Assembly (NCBI RefSeq): GCF_000327385.1
Contig: NW_008708585.1
Location: 132,797 to 196,796 of the forward strand
Source of the DNA: Lottia gigantea
Lineage: Eukaryota > Mollusca > Gastropoda > Lottiidae
DNA length: 64,000 nt
Direction of reading: 5' to 3'
The notes under the pieces were generated by a model. The model made no database searches. It was not told the origin of the DNA and saw nothing but the letters and a program-made list of their open reading frames with translations. Shown here piece by piece: positions 1 to 12,822 of the stretch. How positions within the stretch are numbered: position 1 is the first letter of the stretch; every line of letters begins with the position of its first letter. A program made the translations under genes and the position numbers.

Positions 1-119
1 TATTTTGTTTCGAGAAAGGCCCTTGATGCCTTGTCTCTTGTGTTCCTGTGACAATTGAAAATTGGAAAATTTGGACCTAACAAATGGAAAGTTCTTCATT
101 TTATTTTCCTTGCTTGTAG

Positions 120-3100
120 AATGAATTGATAATTGATCTACCAAGACGAAGAAAACAAACAACACGATTTGGTAATGATGATACAGTTGTTGATATGAGC
201 GAACTAGAATCTTCTAGTGATAGTGATGAAGAAGGCAAGGCAACATCCTCCTCAAAACGTAAATCCAAACGTAAATCACGAAAAGATGATGATGAAGATT
301 TTAATGATGAATACACTGGTGATGGTTATTGTCGTTCTGAATGCTTCAAAGTGGAGAAATCAATGATGGTTTATGGGTAAGTTTTGATTGATGATGTACT
401 AAATTTCACTTAAGGTTAGAGTTCATTGCCAATCCATACGGAAACCCTAATAGTTTAAACAGGAAGTGACATTTACTGTAGAAAACTTTTCTTGAAGAAC
501 TTTCTGCTTTTATCTCCTTGACAAAATATAAATGAATGTTCACATTTTCTATATTTTACAGTTGGGGAAGATGGGGTGATATATTGAATCATGTAAGATT
601 TAAAAGACGTCTGGATGAAAAAGATATTGAGACCATAGCTCGAGGAATTGTAAGTGTTCTTGTCTACATATTAGAAATGTTTCTAATCGGGAAGTAAAAT
701 ACATGTAGGCTGCACATAACAAGCCATAGACTTTTGGTACTGTATATACTGAAATAGATGTTAATGTTGCATTATGGAATTACGCTTAAACCAGAGCATT
801 TCGGCCATGTTTTATTCATTAATGTCCTTCAAGGCATCCTAAAACAGGACGGTAAGGGCAAGCAACTCTATTTGACTACAGAAGGGAGTAATCCAGACAA
901 CAATATGACAACTTGTCTTTCCAATTTCAGCTGGTGTGTTGTTTATCAACCTATAAAGGTGATGATAAAATTAAAAGTTTTATATTAGATTTAGTGTCAC
1001 CCAACAGTAACGCTGTTCTTAAAAATCATAAAGGTATGTACCCCTTTCGCGTGTTAATTGTTTTCAATTTCCCTCATTGCACACTGCATGATGTTGTCTG
1101 TCTTCATTGGCCCACTTGGTGCAGAAAAGTAGAACGTAAAATTCCATTTCATTTCATTTTTTCTGGTCTCTATGTAATTCATCATTATTGGTGAACTTTT
1201 TCAGGTTTATCGGCGCCAGTACCACGTGGAAGAAAGAGTAATAAAAAAAGAGATCCTAATATACCAGAACCTGTGGAACCAGAATCAGAAAAATTTAACA
1301 TAGATCTTAACCCTGCTTCCGTCCTTGATCCAGCTTATACACGTCATTTAGACAGACATTCTAACAAGTAGGTTATATCTTATACACGTCATTTAGACAG
1401 ACATTGTAACAAGTAGGTTATATCTTATACACGTCATTTAGACAGACATTCTAACAAGTAGGTTATATCTTATACACATCAGTTAGACAGACATTGTAAC
1501 AAGAAGGTTATATCTTATACACGTCATTTAGACAGACATTGTAACAAGTAGGATATATCTTATACACGTCATTTAGACAGACATTGTAACAAGTAGGTTA
1601 TATCTTATACACGTCATTTAGACAGACATTGTAACAAGTAGGTTATATCTTATACACATCATTTAGACAGACATTGTAACAAGAAGGTTATATCTTATAC
1701 ACGTCATTTAGACAGACATTGTAACAAGTAGGTTATATCTTATACACATCATTTAGACAGACATTGTAACAAGAAGGTTATATCTTATACACGTCATTTA
1801 GACAGACATTGTAACAAGTAGGTTATATCTTATACACGTCATTTAGACAGACATTGTAACAAGAAGGTTATATCTTATACACGTCATTTAGACAGACATT
1901 GTAACAAGTAGGATATATCTTATACACGTCATTTAGACTGACATTCTAACAAGTAGGTTATATCTTATACACGTCATTTAGACAGACATTGTAACAAGAA
2001 GGTTATATCTTATACACGTCATTTAGACAGACATTGTAACAAGTAGGATATATCTTATACACGTCATTTAGACTGACATTCTAACAAGTAGGTTATATCT
2101 TATACACGTCATTTAGACATTCTTAGGTCTATCTTAAAACAATACTTAATATATTTTCAGAGTTTTATTACGGGTTCGTCTTCTCTACTACCTCAAACAA
2201 GAAATTGTTGGTGAAGAAGCACATAAGGTCTTCCAAGGAGCAAATATCAAGTAAGTCTTTTCAATATATATATTTCCATGGAAACCTGATAGGATAGAAT
2301 TCACCCTTTCAAGACATTAAAACTGTAAGAAACAGTATAGCAATGGATCTCTGTTGATCTCTGATGATGCTAATTGAATATTACATGTATTTTCAGGGAT
2401 ATTAACATTCCTAAACCATCAGCTGATCGTGATACACCTACATTCTGGTGGGATGAGCTAGCTGATAGATCTCTTATTGTAGGAGTCTTTAAACATGGTA
2501 AGTTTTTCATATGTTAATGTTTCGTTGGTTGGTCATCTTTTCGATGAATTTGTTATAATTGAAATAAGCTTAAGTATTGACAGCGTACTAGATAATGTAG
2601 TCTATGGGTGTCTTCATGACCAGTCTTTAACTCGACTTTGGAATATTAAGTTAAGAGCGTTCCTACCTGGTTTTAGGAACTTACTATACCAGTACAGACG
2701 AAAGATTTAAAGATATAGAATAGTTTATGATGGTCTTCATTCTTTTAGGTTATGAAAAGTTTAACCAGATACGTTCTGATCCAACATTAGTATTTCTATC
2801 AAGATGTGGTCCACCAGATGGCGCAGCTTTACTTCGTGAACAAAACGAGGAAAATGATGACAAGTGAGTAAAACTATTGGATTCAAGTTTTCAATTTTGC
2901 AGTTGGCAAAAAGGGCATCTCATTTGAGTTCGTTATGTATTAACGCCATGGTTCTAGAAAAGAGTAGCTTTAGCCTTGACCCTTTGAGCCCATGTACCAG
3001 ATTAAAACACTGATGCACCCAAGTATTCTAATGATGATTAGCCATGCTAATACTGAGAATATTTAGTCTGGATGTGCTGGACTAAATATACCATGAGTAC

Positions 3101-6100
3101 AAGCTCTTTCTCAATGAACCACTGAAGAATACACTATTTTGACCTCCATTGACAAAAGAGTTTGTACCAAAGTTTTCTAGCATTCATTTTTTTTTTTTTC
3201 AGGAATGATGATGATGATTTTGATGATGATGAAGCTTCCATGACGTCTGCTCCTGAATCGAAGAAATCCACAAATCCTTCCAAATCAGAAGGTAAGAATC
3301 AATTCAACTATTAATTTTATGGACATGGTGATTCAGACCAGCCCAAATTATCTACTTTCAGTTTGCTATGATGATTATTTAGTTCTGTCAATCCAATGAA
3401 ATAGGATGATTTCAAACCTTAAGATAATCTGAGCCTACAGTAAGAGATAGCAGGGTAGTTGTAATTAGGAAGAGGGGTTCTTAGAGTTTGTTTTGGGAGG
3501 AATCCCCCTCTCAGAAACATATATTAAAAGAGATTGTAAAGAGATTTTATGAATACTATTTATGTGTATCAGGGACACTGTAAGCATTGATTTGCACCAT
3601 TCAATTATCAGTCAGTAGTCTGTGGTTCTTGCAATTCCAATAAAATAATCATTCTATGACGTCACTATCACAAAATCTGCTAATAGTCTGTTTTAAATTT
3701 CTGAGTAAAATTAAATAGAATTCTTCCGAAAATTTGATGTAAATAATAAGTGATATTTTCTTTTCTAGATAATGGGGATAAATTACCATTCCCAGATAAA
3801 TCTGAATTGAACTCGAGGTTACGTAGATTAATTACATGTTATCAACGTGGAAATAAAAAACGTATCATGGAGATGGAGATGCAACAACGAGTAAGTTGGT
3901 TATTGATCTTGTGGGATGAAAGTTTGCCAGGCTAGCTGAGATTTGATTAAGGAGAACATTTGAATTTACAATCATATCCTGAATTTTAACTGTTCTTCCA
4001 AGGGAGACTACTCTCAATATAGACTTTATAGTTTAAGACCACAATATTACAATGACTGTCAGAACATATCGTAAGAAAAAATTCAGACTTGAAGGACCAA
4101 GAAAGTTTGTCCATTTATGTATATATATGCCTAAAGTACAAGCATTTATGTTGCCGTTAATTTAAATATGGAATATATTTTTTATCTTATTTTGTAGAAA
4201 TTAGAAAAGCGTGGCAGAAGCGATCTGGCTATGAAAGAAAGAGAATATCGCAGAAGAGAATCTTTACAGAAGTAAGTTGTTTTTTTTTTGTCAATTTTAA
4301 TACTCTAGCAAATATAGGGTGACTTTTTGATGCCAGAATTAGGACTTTTAATCAAGTTCTACAAATCGTTTTTTAACCACAGGGACATTTGAGCTTTTCA
4401 GAATATTTTGCTATGAAAAATAAATTATCAGACTACAATATAAACAATATCTCATTTGAGATGCATTTGTTTCCATGCTGAAATCCACTGCTGTATTCAT
4501 TTAATCAAAAAATTATATTGTATTTAATCATGATATCATTTTAGTCGTTGGTCAAGAAGAGAAGAAGCTGATTTCTATAAAACTGCCTCATCATTTGGTG
4601 TAGAGATTGACAGGAAGACTGGAAGATTTATTTGGGATAAATTTAGAAGTTTGGCTAAATTAGATAAGAAGTTTGATGATACACTCACAGAATACTTTCA
4701 GGGATTTTATTTCATGTGCCAAAAAGTTTGTGGAAAGCTGGGAAAAGAGAGTGAGTATCTTTGAATTTCAAAATGCCAATTATTTATGGCCAATACAATC
4801 AAATGTTACTGCATGGAAACTTTTCTCTTATCTTGACAGAATGGTTGGTGCCTGTGTGCCGTGAGTTAGGCTGTTTGCCTTCTGCGCGGTAGATAGCATA
4901 GTGATTGTTTTGAAGGTTAAGGTTTATGGTTCTTACCACATGATTAAACCATATCTGTAATGAATATAAGTGGATTGTGCTGGTTCAGGATTTATTGCAC
5001 ATTGATTTTTCTCTTTTTCATGAGTCCAATAAGGTTTAGAAATACTAATTCCATCTTCAATTTCAGTCAAAGCTCCACCAAATACCATGTATGTTGAACC
5101 GATCACAGAAGAACGTGCTGCTAGATGTCTAGCACGAATTGATATTATCAATAAGATACGGGAAGAAATGTTATACCATCCAAAATTAGACGAACATATC
5201 CAATTATGTCAGCCATCTTTTGATATGCCAAGATGGTGGATCTGTGGTAAACATGATAAAGAATTGTTAATAGGAGCAGCCAGGTAAGACAAAAGCTGAA
5301 ATCTAAAGTGTAACTTGCATCAGATTTTCTGAAGGGTAATTCTGCCTTTGACTGTGTTTCCAAGCCATTTGACTTAAGCTGAGGAACACCTGTTGACTTA
5401 AGAAATTAAGAAACTTGCAAAGGAAATGCCACTACATATTCAAGTGAAATAAAATTAAGCAGTTTTATATATTCCTGACTATTTTGATTTTACAGACATG
5501 GTGTGGCCAGAACTGATTATCATATCTTACGAGATCCAACATTATCATTTCATGAAGTATTTACTAAAGCTACAGCTCGTGGTAATAATTCACCTTTTAG
5601 TCATCTAAATCCTAATGGTACCCCAGGTACACCTAGCACTCCAAGAGGTTAGTATTTTATTATCATTATTAAAACCAAACCAATTTATAAATGGGACCTT
5701 ATTTCACTTTATCCAAATAGTTTTGTATGAGGCAGTGGAATTTAACCAATCAAAATGACCTTTCTCAGAACAGAAGTGTATTGTGCTTGTGTTCGTATTT
5801 TCAAAACAAAATGAAAAATGGTTGAATATAAGCATGTTGATTGGCTGGTTTGAGAATCACAAGACAAACCTTGATAACATAAAACTGATGTATTGGCAAT
5901 CATTTCCAGATGTCTTAAAATTTGAACTTAATTTTCCATTTCTTAATGATCTGTATTTCCTTCCAGGTGAAACTCCAAATCTACTTAAAGAAGAACTGGA
6001 AAATGAGACTCCATCCAAGAAGAGTGTAAAATCAGAAAGTTCGCAGGATGTTAAAGAGGAAAAAGATCCCTCCATTAAAAAGGAATCTCCTGTGAAAATG

Positions 6101-9100
6101 GAGACAAATGAGGATGAAGAAGGCTCTGATAAGGAAGAGGTGAGAGATAGTGACTCTCTAAAAAAGACAAGTGACTCGCCTTTGAAGAGTGACTCACCAA
6201 CTAAGGATAAAAGTGACTCACCAACTAAGGATAAAAGTGACTCTCCAAATAAGGATAGAAGTGACTCGCCACACAAGGATGCAAGTGACTCGCCACACAA
6301 GGATGCGAGTGACTTGCCAAATAAGGATGCGAGTGACTTGCCAAATAAGGATGCGAGTGACTTATCAAATAAGGATGAGATTGACTTGCCAAATAAGGAT
6401 GAGAGTGACTCACCAAATAAGGACAAGATTGACTCTCCACACAAAGATACAAGTGAATCGCCAATAAAAAGCGAAGTAGAAACAGAACTCAAAAAGGAGA
6501 GTGACTCTCCTATCAAAAGTGAAAAACCTGAAGTCGATGACTCAAAACCCACAAATAGTGAGGTCAAAGAGGAAGTAACTGTAAATGGTGATACAAGTGA
6601 TAATGAATGTGATAAGGGTGAAGGGAAAGAAAGTGGCTCTTTGAAAGAAGAAAAGATTAAAGTAGAAAAGGACATTGTGAAAACAGAAAATGAAACAGAA
6701 GCCATGGATACCACAGAGAGTAAAGATAGTAAAGATTTTGTGAAGATAAAAGAAAAGAAGGAAGAGGTAGAAGAAGATGAATTAATAAAACGCGAATTAC
6801 GTTCCGTCACAACGCCAAGACAGGTACTTAATGAAATATTTTCTGTTTTAGGTTGGCTCTGGGTTTGTTGTTGGTACAGGCTGATGTTTGCTAATTGGGT
6901 GCTTTGAATCCCATAAAGTATGAAAAGCCAATTATTTTGGACATGCTTTACGCCAATGAACTAGAAGCATCAAGCAGATGTGATTACAAATTTAACTTCT
7001 GTTCAGATTGATACTTTTTTGTAAATTTGGATTATTATCATTAATTCTATCTGTAACTATGTATATATTTATTTTAGTTCCCTGGAATGTATAATGAAGA
7101 TTATTTAGAAATGGAAGGTTTAGAACCTGGTGAGATAACTGGCAGCAAATCATTCTTCAATCCACAGTTAGAATGGCCAAAGGTATGTATTCATATTCAA
7201 TTTCTAGATTAACGTTATGGAACATTGATACTATTGCACTTGCCTTGGACCTGGTTCATGATGAATTATAATTGAACACAAATGTTCAATGAATTTATTT
7301 TATGATTTTGCTGTTTTAGGATCGTGTAATCTTCCATAGATTAGAACACATCTGTTATACTGTGGAGAAAGGAGAATGGCCATTTTCTAAGAAAGGATTT
7401 CCATCTGCTGCCTTTGATTCACGCAGTACAACTCCAGTAGGTTCCTCAACTCCGAAAGGTGACACACCTCATGGTGATTCAGATATTGAACCAACATTTG
7501 AAGGAATACAGGTGATGATTGGAGAATCTCCCAAAGATTTGGAGGCTCACATGTCTGAGGTAGGGTATCGTGTTACAAGGGTTCTGGCGTCATCCATCAT
7601 TCATTATCATATCATTATCATTGGCTGCTTTTATCATTATCTTTATCAATTATCATTTGGTTTAGTGTCTTTGTGTGTCCTCTTTCAAAATTCAGCATGG
7701 CTTAAAATTGCTGTCTGCATGTTGTAATGGTATCAACTGTAAATTTTCAGAAATATGTTGTTTTTGTGAATTGTAAACTCTCAAAATTTCTGACCCATCC
7801 CTTGGAACTACACCCTATTTTATGGTTTGTTGAGTGTCTTTTCTTTATCATTTTTCATTATGAAATACATTTTTCATTCATTGCTTTTTGTTATAATATT
7901 AAATGTCAATAACTTTTATTGTGTGACCAGTTTGAATTATTGTGATTCGGTCATTTATTTCAAATCTTTGTTTGATGTGTAGATTTCCTATTTTAATGCT
8001 TTATTTACCATGACAATAGGGTGAAGGATTACGTATGAAAATCCAGAAAAGATCGGCTAAATCTAGTAGTGGTAGAAGAAGTAAATATGATATTGATTCT
8101 GATAGAGGTAATTTATAGTTAACTTTTCTGTTTGTGTAAAATTCAGGGACTTATAACCACCGTTATGGTTTCTAGAGAGAGATCTGCTTTCTTTTTACTG
8201 ATATTGCACTGTGTGCATCTTATCACAGATTATCAATAATATTGTGAAAATCGTGTACCTGTTGGAAAGTTTCTTAAAATCTTAAGCATAATATTGTTAT
8301 TTTTTGTAGCATCAAGAGTACAACAGTTACTAAATCAAAGTCACAATCCACCTAGCGGAGCATCTAGTGATAATGAAAGTCTAACAGAAGCCATGAGCAT
8401 GTCAGGAATGAGTGTAAGCGTTCTTTTTGTTCAGAAAGGAAAATAAACAGATTCCCTAAATGCTACAGGCTGTACAAGTAAAAGATCTCTTTACATTTGA
8501 AATCGTAGGCTACATCCTGGCAACATTTCCCTCATTGAACACTGCAAAAGTTGCCTGTTTTAATTAGCCCAATTCATTTCAAGTCATGTACAGTGTGTGA
8601 GGTAATGATTGAGGTAATTAAACTGAATTCATCTTAAAGAATTTTAACATGTGTACATTTTATTTCTATTGTAGATGAGCGCTGAAGGATTTTTGAATGG
8701 ACATTCAGAATTAGATGCTACACTTTTACGAAATAGTCTGGTAAGTTTAAATTTTCCACATACAGCTGGGTCAACTTGAATAATGAGGAAGGAATAGATG
8801 ACTGATTTAAGGCCACCAAATTTTGACACACTGATTTAGATTAGTAACCAGGCATATGACTCCATGTAAAGATTCCAATGCATAAACTGACTGTTACTTG
8901 TTTTTTAAATGTGATATTGTATGGTTAAATGATATTACAGATTGAGCAAGGTTTGTTACCAGAAAGAAGAAAAAGAGGAAGAAAGAAGAAAGCAGAGAAA
9001 ATGGCTGAATTAGCTATGGCTGAAGCTTTAGCTAAACGCCATCATGCAAGAATGAGTGCCAATTTAGATCCAGGTACATACTGTTTAAATTTGACTCTTT

Positions 9101-12100
9101 GAGTAGGCAGTGGATGCAAGGTTTTAAACATCTTGTGGTTAGACAAGGCTGAGAAGTAGCAGTTATGATTGGTTCATGATTGTATTAAATTTTTCTCAAG
9201 GCACCAACAAAATGTGATGTCTCATTTCATGCTCAAACACAGAAAAAGAAATTATTCTCAATTTTGAAGTACTTATATTCCAGAACTTCGAATACCAGTT
9301 ATCAATATTGAAGATGGTACCAGACTATCAGGGGATGAGGCACCAAAGAAGAAACATCTGGAGGAATGGTTAATAGACCATCCTGGATTTGTTGTAGAAC
9401 AACCAGATTTAGCGCTCTATGGACAGGAGGAAGAAGAAAGACGAATGACAGAGCAGGAACTTAGTATGGTATGTCTGATATTAATTCTTCAATAATACTC
9501 TTTGATCTGGCTAATTAACGAAGATTATCTCTATTAATTAATATTAATTACTAATTACTTACTGGCTTTGTATCAAAAATTTCTTTGAAATAAAAAACTT
9601 GGTCTAGACTTCATAACTTTGGGTTCTGAAAAACACGCAAAAAAAGCTTGGTTGGTGAATATTTGTCAATAAACATACAAAATTCTAAATTTTGGATATG
9701 GTACAAAGTTATGATGTTTTCTAAACTTTCTCTGTTCTGACGAGCTTTTTTCAATAACTAAAATGGATTTGTAAATCAGGAATATACCCCATATACTGTT
9801 TGGTGCATGGTGTACTATATTAGCATGACCACATAATAATTTCATTTTATTTGTCATTTTGCTTACTGATGTATAGGTAAGTATGAGAAGTCCCTGCCTT
9901 CAAATACTGTAATCAAATAACTTCTTGGTATAGGTGTAACTATGTAATCTTTATTCAATGCTTTATGCTACCCTTTGGAAGCTTTGGGTACAGTTTTGAG
10001 GACATTTTAGATCAAAGACTTTTTGGAGTATTTAGGAAGAAGCTCTTATGAAAAATTAAGTCAAAACGAGAAGTACACAAACAGTTTTAAAGACTGAAAA
10101 TGTCCTCAGAAATAAAGCTATGCATGTTTTCTGGCTTATGTCCATTCCATTGTGTATGACAAATTTCAGGAGAAATTAAAAATGCTTGAATTGCTGAAAG
10201 CTGGCAAGCGTCGGCCTAAACTTGACCCTCGATTAATGGATGCATCACACGTAACCGGGGAAGAAAATATAACAGTAGTAGAAAGAGAAAGTGGCAAAAA
10301 GGTATGAAAGACACCTGATGGAGAAAAAAGGCGGGAAATTGATAGCTATGAACCAAAAGTCTTTTCTTACAATTCTTGTGTGTCTATTTTCGTGTTTTCT
10401 TTTCTTTTTTATCTATCAAAATGTGTGTCATTAATATTTGCTTTTGGGTGCTTTTAATCATTTCATCTCATTCTCATGCCATCAAATCATATCTATTTAT
10501 AACCTTTTACTACTGCATGTTTCAATGATGCATGTAACTTCAGAAGTCAACTTTGATATATATTATAACTGACAGATGCTTCACAATATACTGTAAATTT
10601 CTGTGTATAGTGCTCAGTTTTTGTCACCTAAAAAGGGCTTGCCAAAACTGAGGGTATCTGTTATAACAAAGGAATTTGACACAGATTGCTATTTACGACA
10701 TGTCTGCACTATTTCACCATTGGTACAGTTCCATTTACATCATCTGTTTAAAAGTCAAGTGTTAAAGTAATGTATAGTAGTAACATTATTTGTTATTTCG
10801 ACCAGACCATTTTATTTTCTTGTTAAACAGATCCTCTTACCTTAGTTCCCCAATGATAAGGAAGTAAGAAAATCCAGGTCAATCCTGGCTTTTGTAATGA
10901 TTTTTTTCTCTCCCGCCCTTCACACAAATTGGTCTTTTTTATTGAATTTTTCCTACCTGCCTCTATAGATTTTTCAGAATAAATCCATAAAACAAGAAAA
11001 TAAATTGGTCTAGCCTTAATGTTATTAATTATCTTGCATAACTTGAAATGAGAGTATATTATACTAATTTATATTCATTTTTTTAACAGATGACCGGATC
11101 TAAAGCTCCACCATTAAAACATCTATCAGAATGGCTAGAACAGAATCCAGGTTATGATGTTGACTCTAAATGGGGTGATATAGTTCGAGCTAAGGTAACT
11201 GATGTTTACTCGCTTATTCCAAATTCTCTACACTATAATTCCGATACACATGTAATGTGGATGCTATATATTTGAGGCTACTCTAGATTTTTTTCATTGA
11301 CTCTTTGGTTTGTAAACAAAAATTCACACATGCCTGTTTTTGCTTGGAATATGTGAAATATCAACAGAAGTTGCTCTTTTTAATAAACCATGATCTACAG
11401 ATCCAAAATCACAAGACAGTCATTTAGAGCTTAACTCAGACATGGCTGGCAAGTACAACCAAAGTAACATTTCATATATGATATGCATTGTAATGTATAA
11501 GGCATGTCTATATCCTAAATAAATTATATGATTTAATTTTCTGTATATGATTTTAGGGTAATTTATCTAAAGAGATGGAAGCATCAAGATTACTAAAACC
11601 ATCAAATAGAGGACGCAAACCTAAGGAACCATTGTTAAATCAGGCTTTAATGGGTGGTGATTATCCATTTGCTGGTATGGCTGGCCTGGCAGGTTATCCA
11701 GGCTTAATGGGCAAGTTCCCTAATCTAGGAATGAATATGCCATTTGGTTCTTTACATAATATGGGATTAGCTAATCCAATGTTTGCTGGACTGGCTGGAT
11801 TAGGTTTCCCAGGAATGATGGGAGCATATGGTGATCTGGAAACAGGTGAATTTCAGAAGGAAAGTGAAAAGAAGGAAAAATCGAAGGAATCCAGTTCCAA
11901 AGGACGGAAAGACGAAAGTGAAAAATCCAAAGAGAAAGGAAAATCTTCGAGTGAGAAAGCCAGTTCATCTTCTACGCCTCATCCTTCATTTCCAATGTAC
12001 TTTAATCCCATGTTATATAACCCATTACTAGCACAAGGACTTTCTGGTAACTTCCAATCTCTCTCTGGACTTCCTACATCCTTTGCTTCTTTAGCCAATC

Positions 12101-12822
12101 CATTCATGGCTAATGGTAAAACAGAATCAGAGTCAGATGATGAGAGGAAAGTCGAACGGCGTCACAAGGAAGATAAAATGAAACTGAAAGAGAGGGAAGT
12201 GGAACGGAAAATGAAACAAATTCAACGTGAGAAAATGTTACAGGAAGAAGCTCAGGATTTATCAGTGAAAAGGAAAGCATCTCGAAAACCAGACAGTCAC
12301 TTAGTGAAAAAAGTGTTACGTCAGGAATATGATAACTTTCCAAAAGACGAACAAATGGAAGCTTGTGATCTGTCAATGAAACCTAAAAACAGTCGTAGTT
12401 CATCCTCGAGTTCTAAATCTCAGCCTTCAAGTGATAGTCACAAACCTAAACCTCACATCTTAAATACTCCAACTGTTAAATCTTCCTCGTTAAAATCTTC
12501 CACACCTCTCAGTACATCAACCCCTAACGAGAAATCATTTAACGCTCTTAGTAGTGTCTCTTCAGGATCCAAACCAGCACCCAAATCAAAAAATAAAATC
12601 TTTAGCTCCTTGAAGTTGAGCAAAATTGTGGACTCACTAAAAGAAAAGGTTCAAAACATTGAAGAGAAGGAAAAGAAAAAAATAGAAAGTCCAAAAGACG
12701 AACCACCTAAACTTATTCCTCACACCGTTTCTGATTCTAGTGCTTGTGAAACATTAGACTTGTCCAAATCAAAGTTATCAGACTCTGAAAAAGAGAAACC
12801 TGAAGCTTGCGAAGATTCCTAG
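120..12822 (+). CDS. CHD7: CHD6-9/kismet-family chromatin remodeller, C-terminal half (5' end outside window)
   Basis: ATP-dependent nucleosome remodeller of CHD subfamily III (vertebrate CHD6-9, fly kismet), acting in the nucleus; its chromodomains and Snf2 motor would lie upstream of the window. I place 24 exons with GT-AG borders: 120-376, 562-649, 931-1033, 1205-1367, 2161-2250, 2397-2497, 2749-2863, 3203-3291, 3769-3890, 4198-4271, 4545-4750, 5067-5283, 5496-5647, 5967-6823, 7078-7182, 7320-7559, 8020-8107, 8310-8413, 8675-8740, 8941-9073, 9284-9468, 10170-10301, 11090-11194, 11557-12822. Phases agree throughout, giving 1,685 codons and a stop. Visible parts: the SANT/SLIDE region ([46 protein letters not shown]), an acidic SDSPxKD repeat stretch, two BRK domains ([12 protein letters not shown] in exon 9284-9468; [12 protein letters not shown] in exon 11090-11194) and a Gly/Met-rich then Ser/Lys-rich C-terminus. 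Which of the four vertebrate paralogues it matches best cannot be decided here; a single pre-duplication orthologue is expected in an invertebrate. Confidence 0.93.
1368..2117 (+). repeat. 45-bp intronic minisatellite built from an exon-intron junction
   Basis: About 17 tandem 45-bp units fill the CHD intron between exons 1205-1367 and 2161-2250. The first copy of the unit is the exon end itself (from 1336). Each unit contains the last ~32 coding bases, the exon border and the first ~13 intron bases. Twelve of the 17 intronic copies keep a GT at the border position (mostly AACAA|GTAGG); five have GA instead. The authentic donor is taken as 1368 because the next exon continues the conserved reading frame from there. 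Confidence 0.95.
6170..6480 (+). repeat. In-frame coding minisatellite (SDSPxKD units) in the CHD gene
   Basis: About 13 units of 24 bp inside exon 5967-6823 encode octapeptides of the form SDSPxKDx, with drift to SDLPNKDA and IDLPNKDE. The unit length preserves the frame. The result is an acidic, Ser-Pro-rich low-complexity segment between the SANT/SLIDE region and the BRK domains. Ser-Pro sites are possible proline-directed phosphorylation sites (inference). The opposite strand and the other + frames are also open here, purely because of the repeat. Confidence 0.9.

Noticed and set aside
6189-6467. Alternative-frame peptides over the SDSPxKD repeat
   Set aside because: Open only because of the 24-bp period; the real frame is fixed by the flanking CHD exons.
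5857-6810. 317-residue minus-strand frame rich in SLSSLFG
   Set aside because: Antisense shadow of the acidic CHD exon 5967-6823; the plus strand has the splice-consistent, conserved frame.
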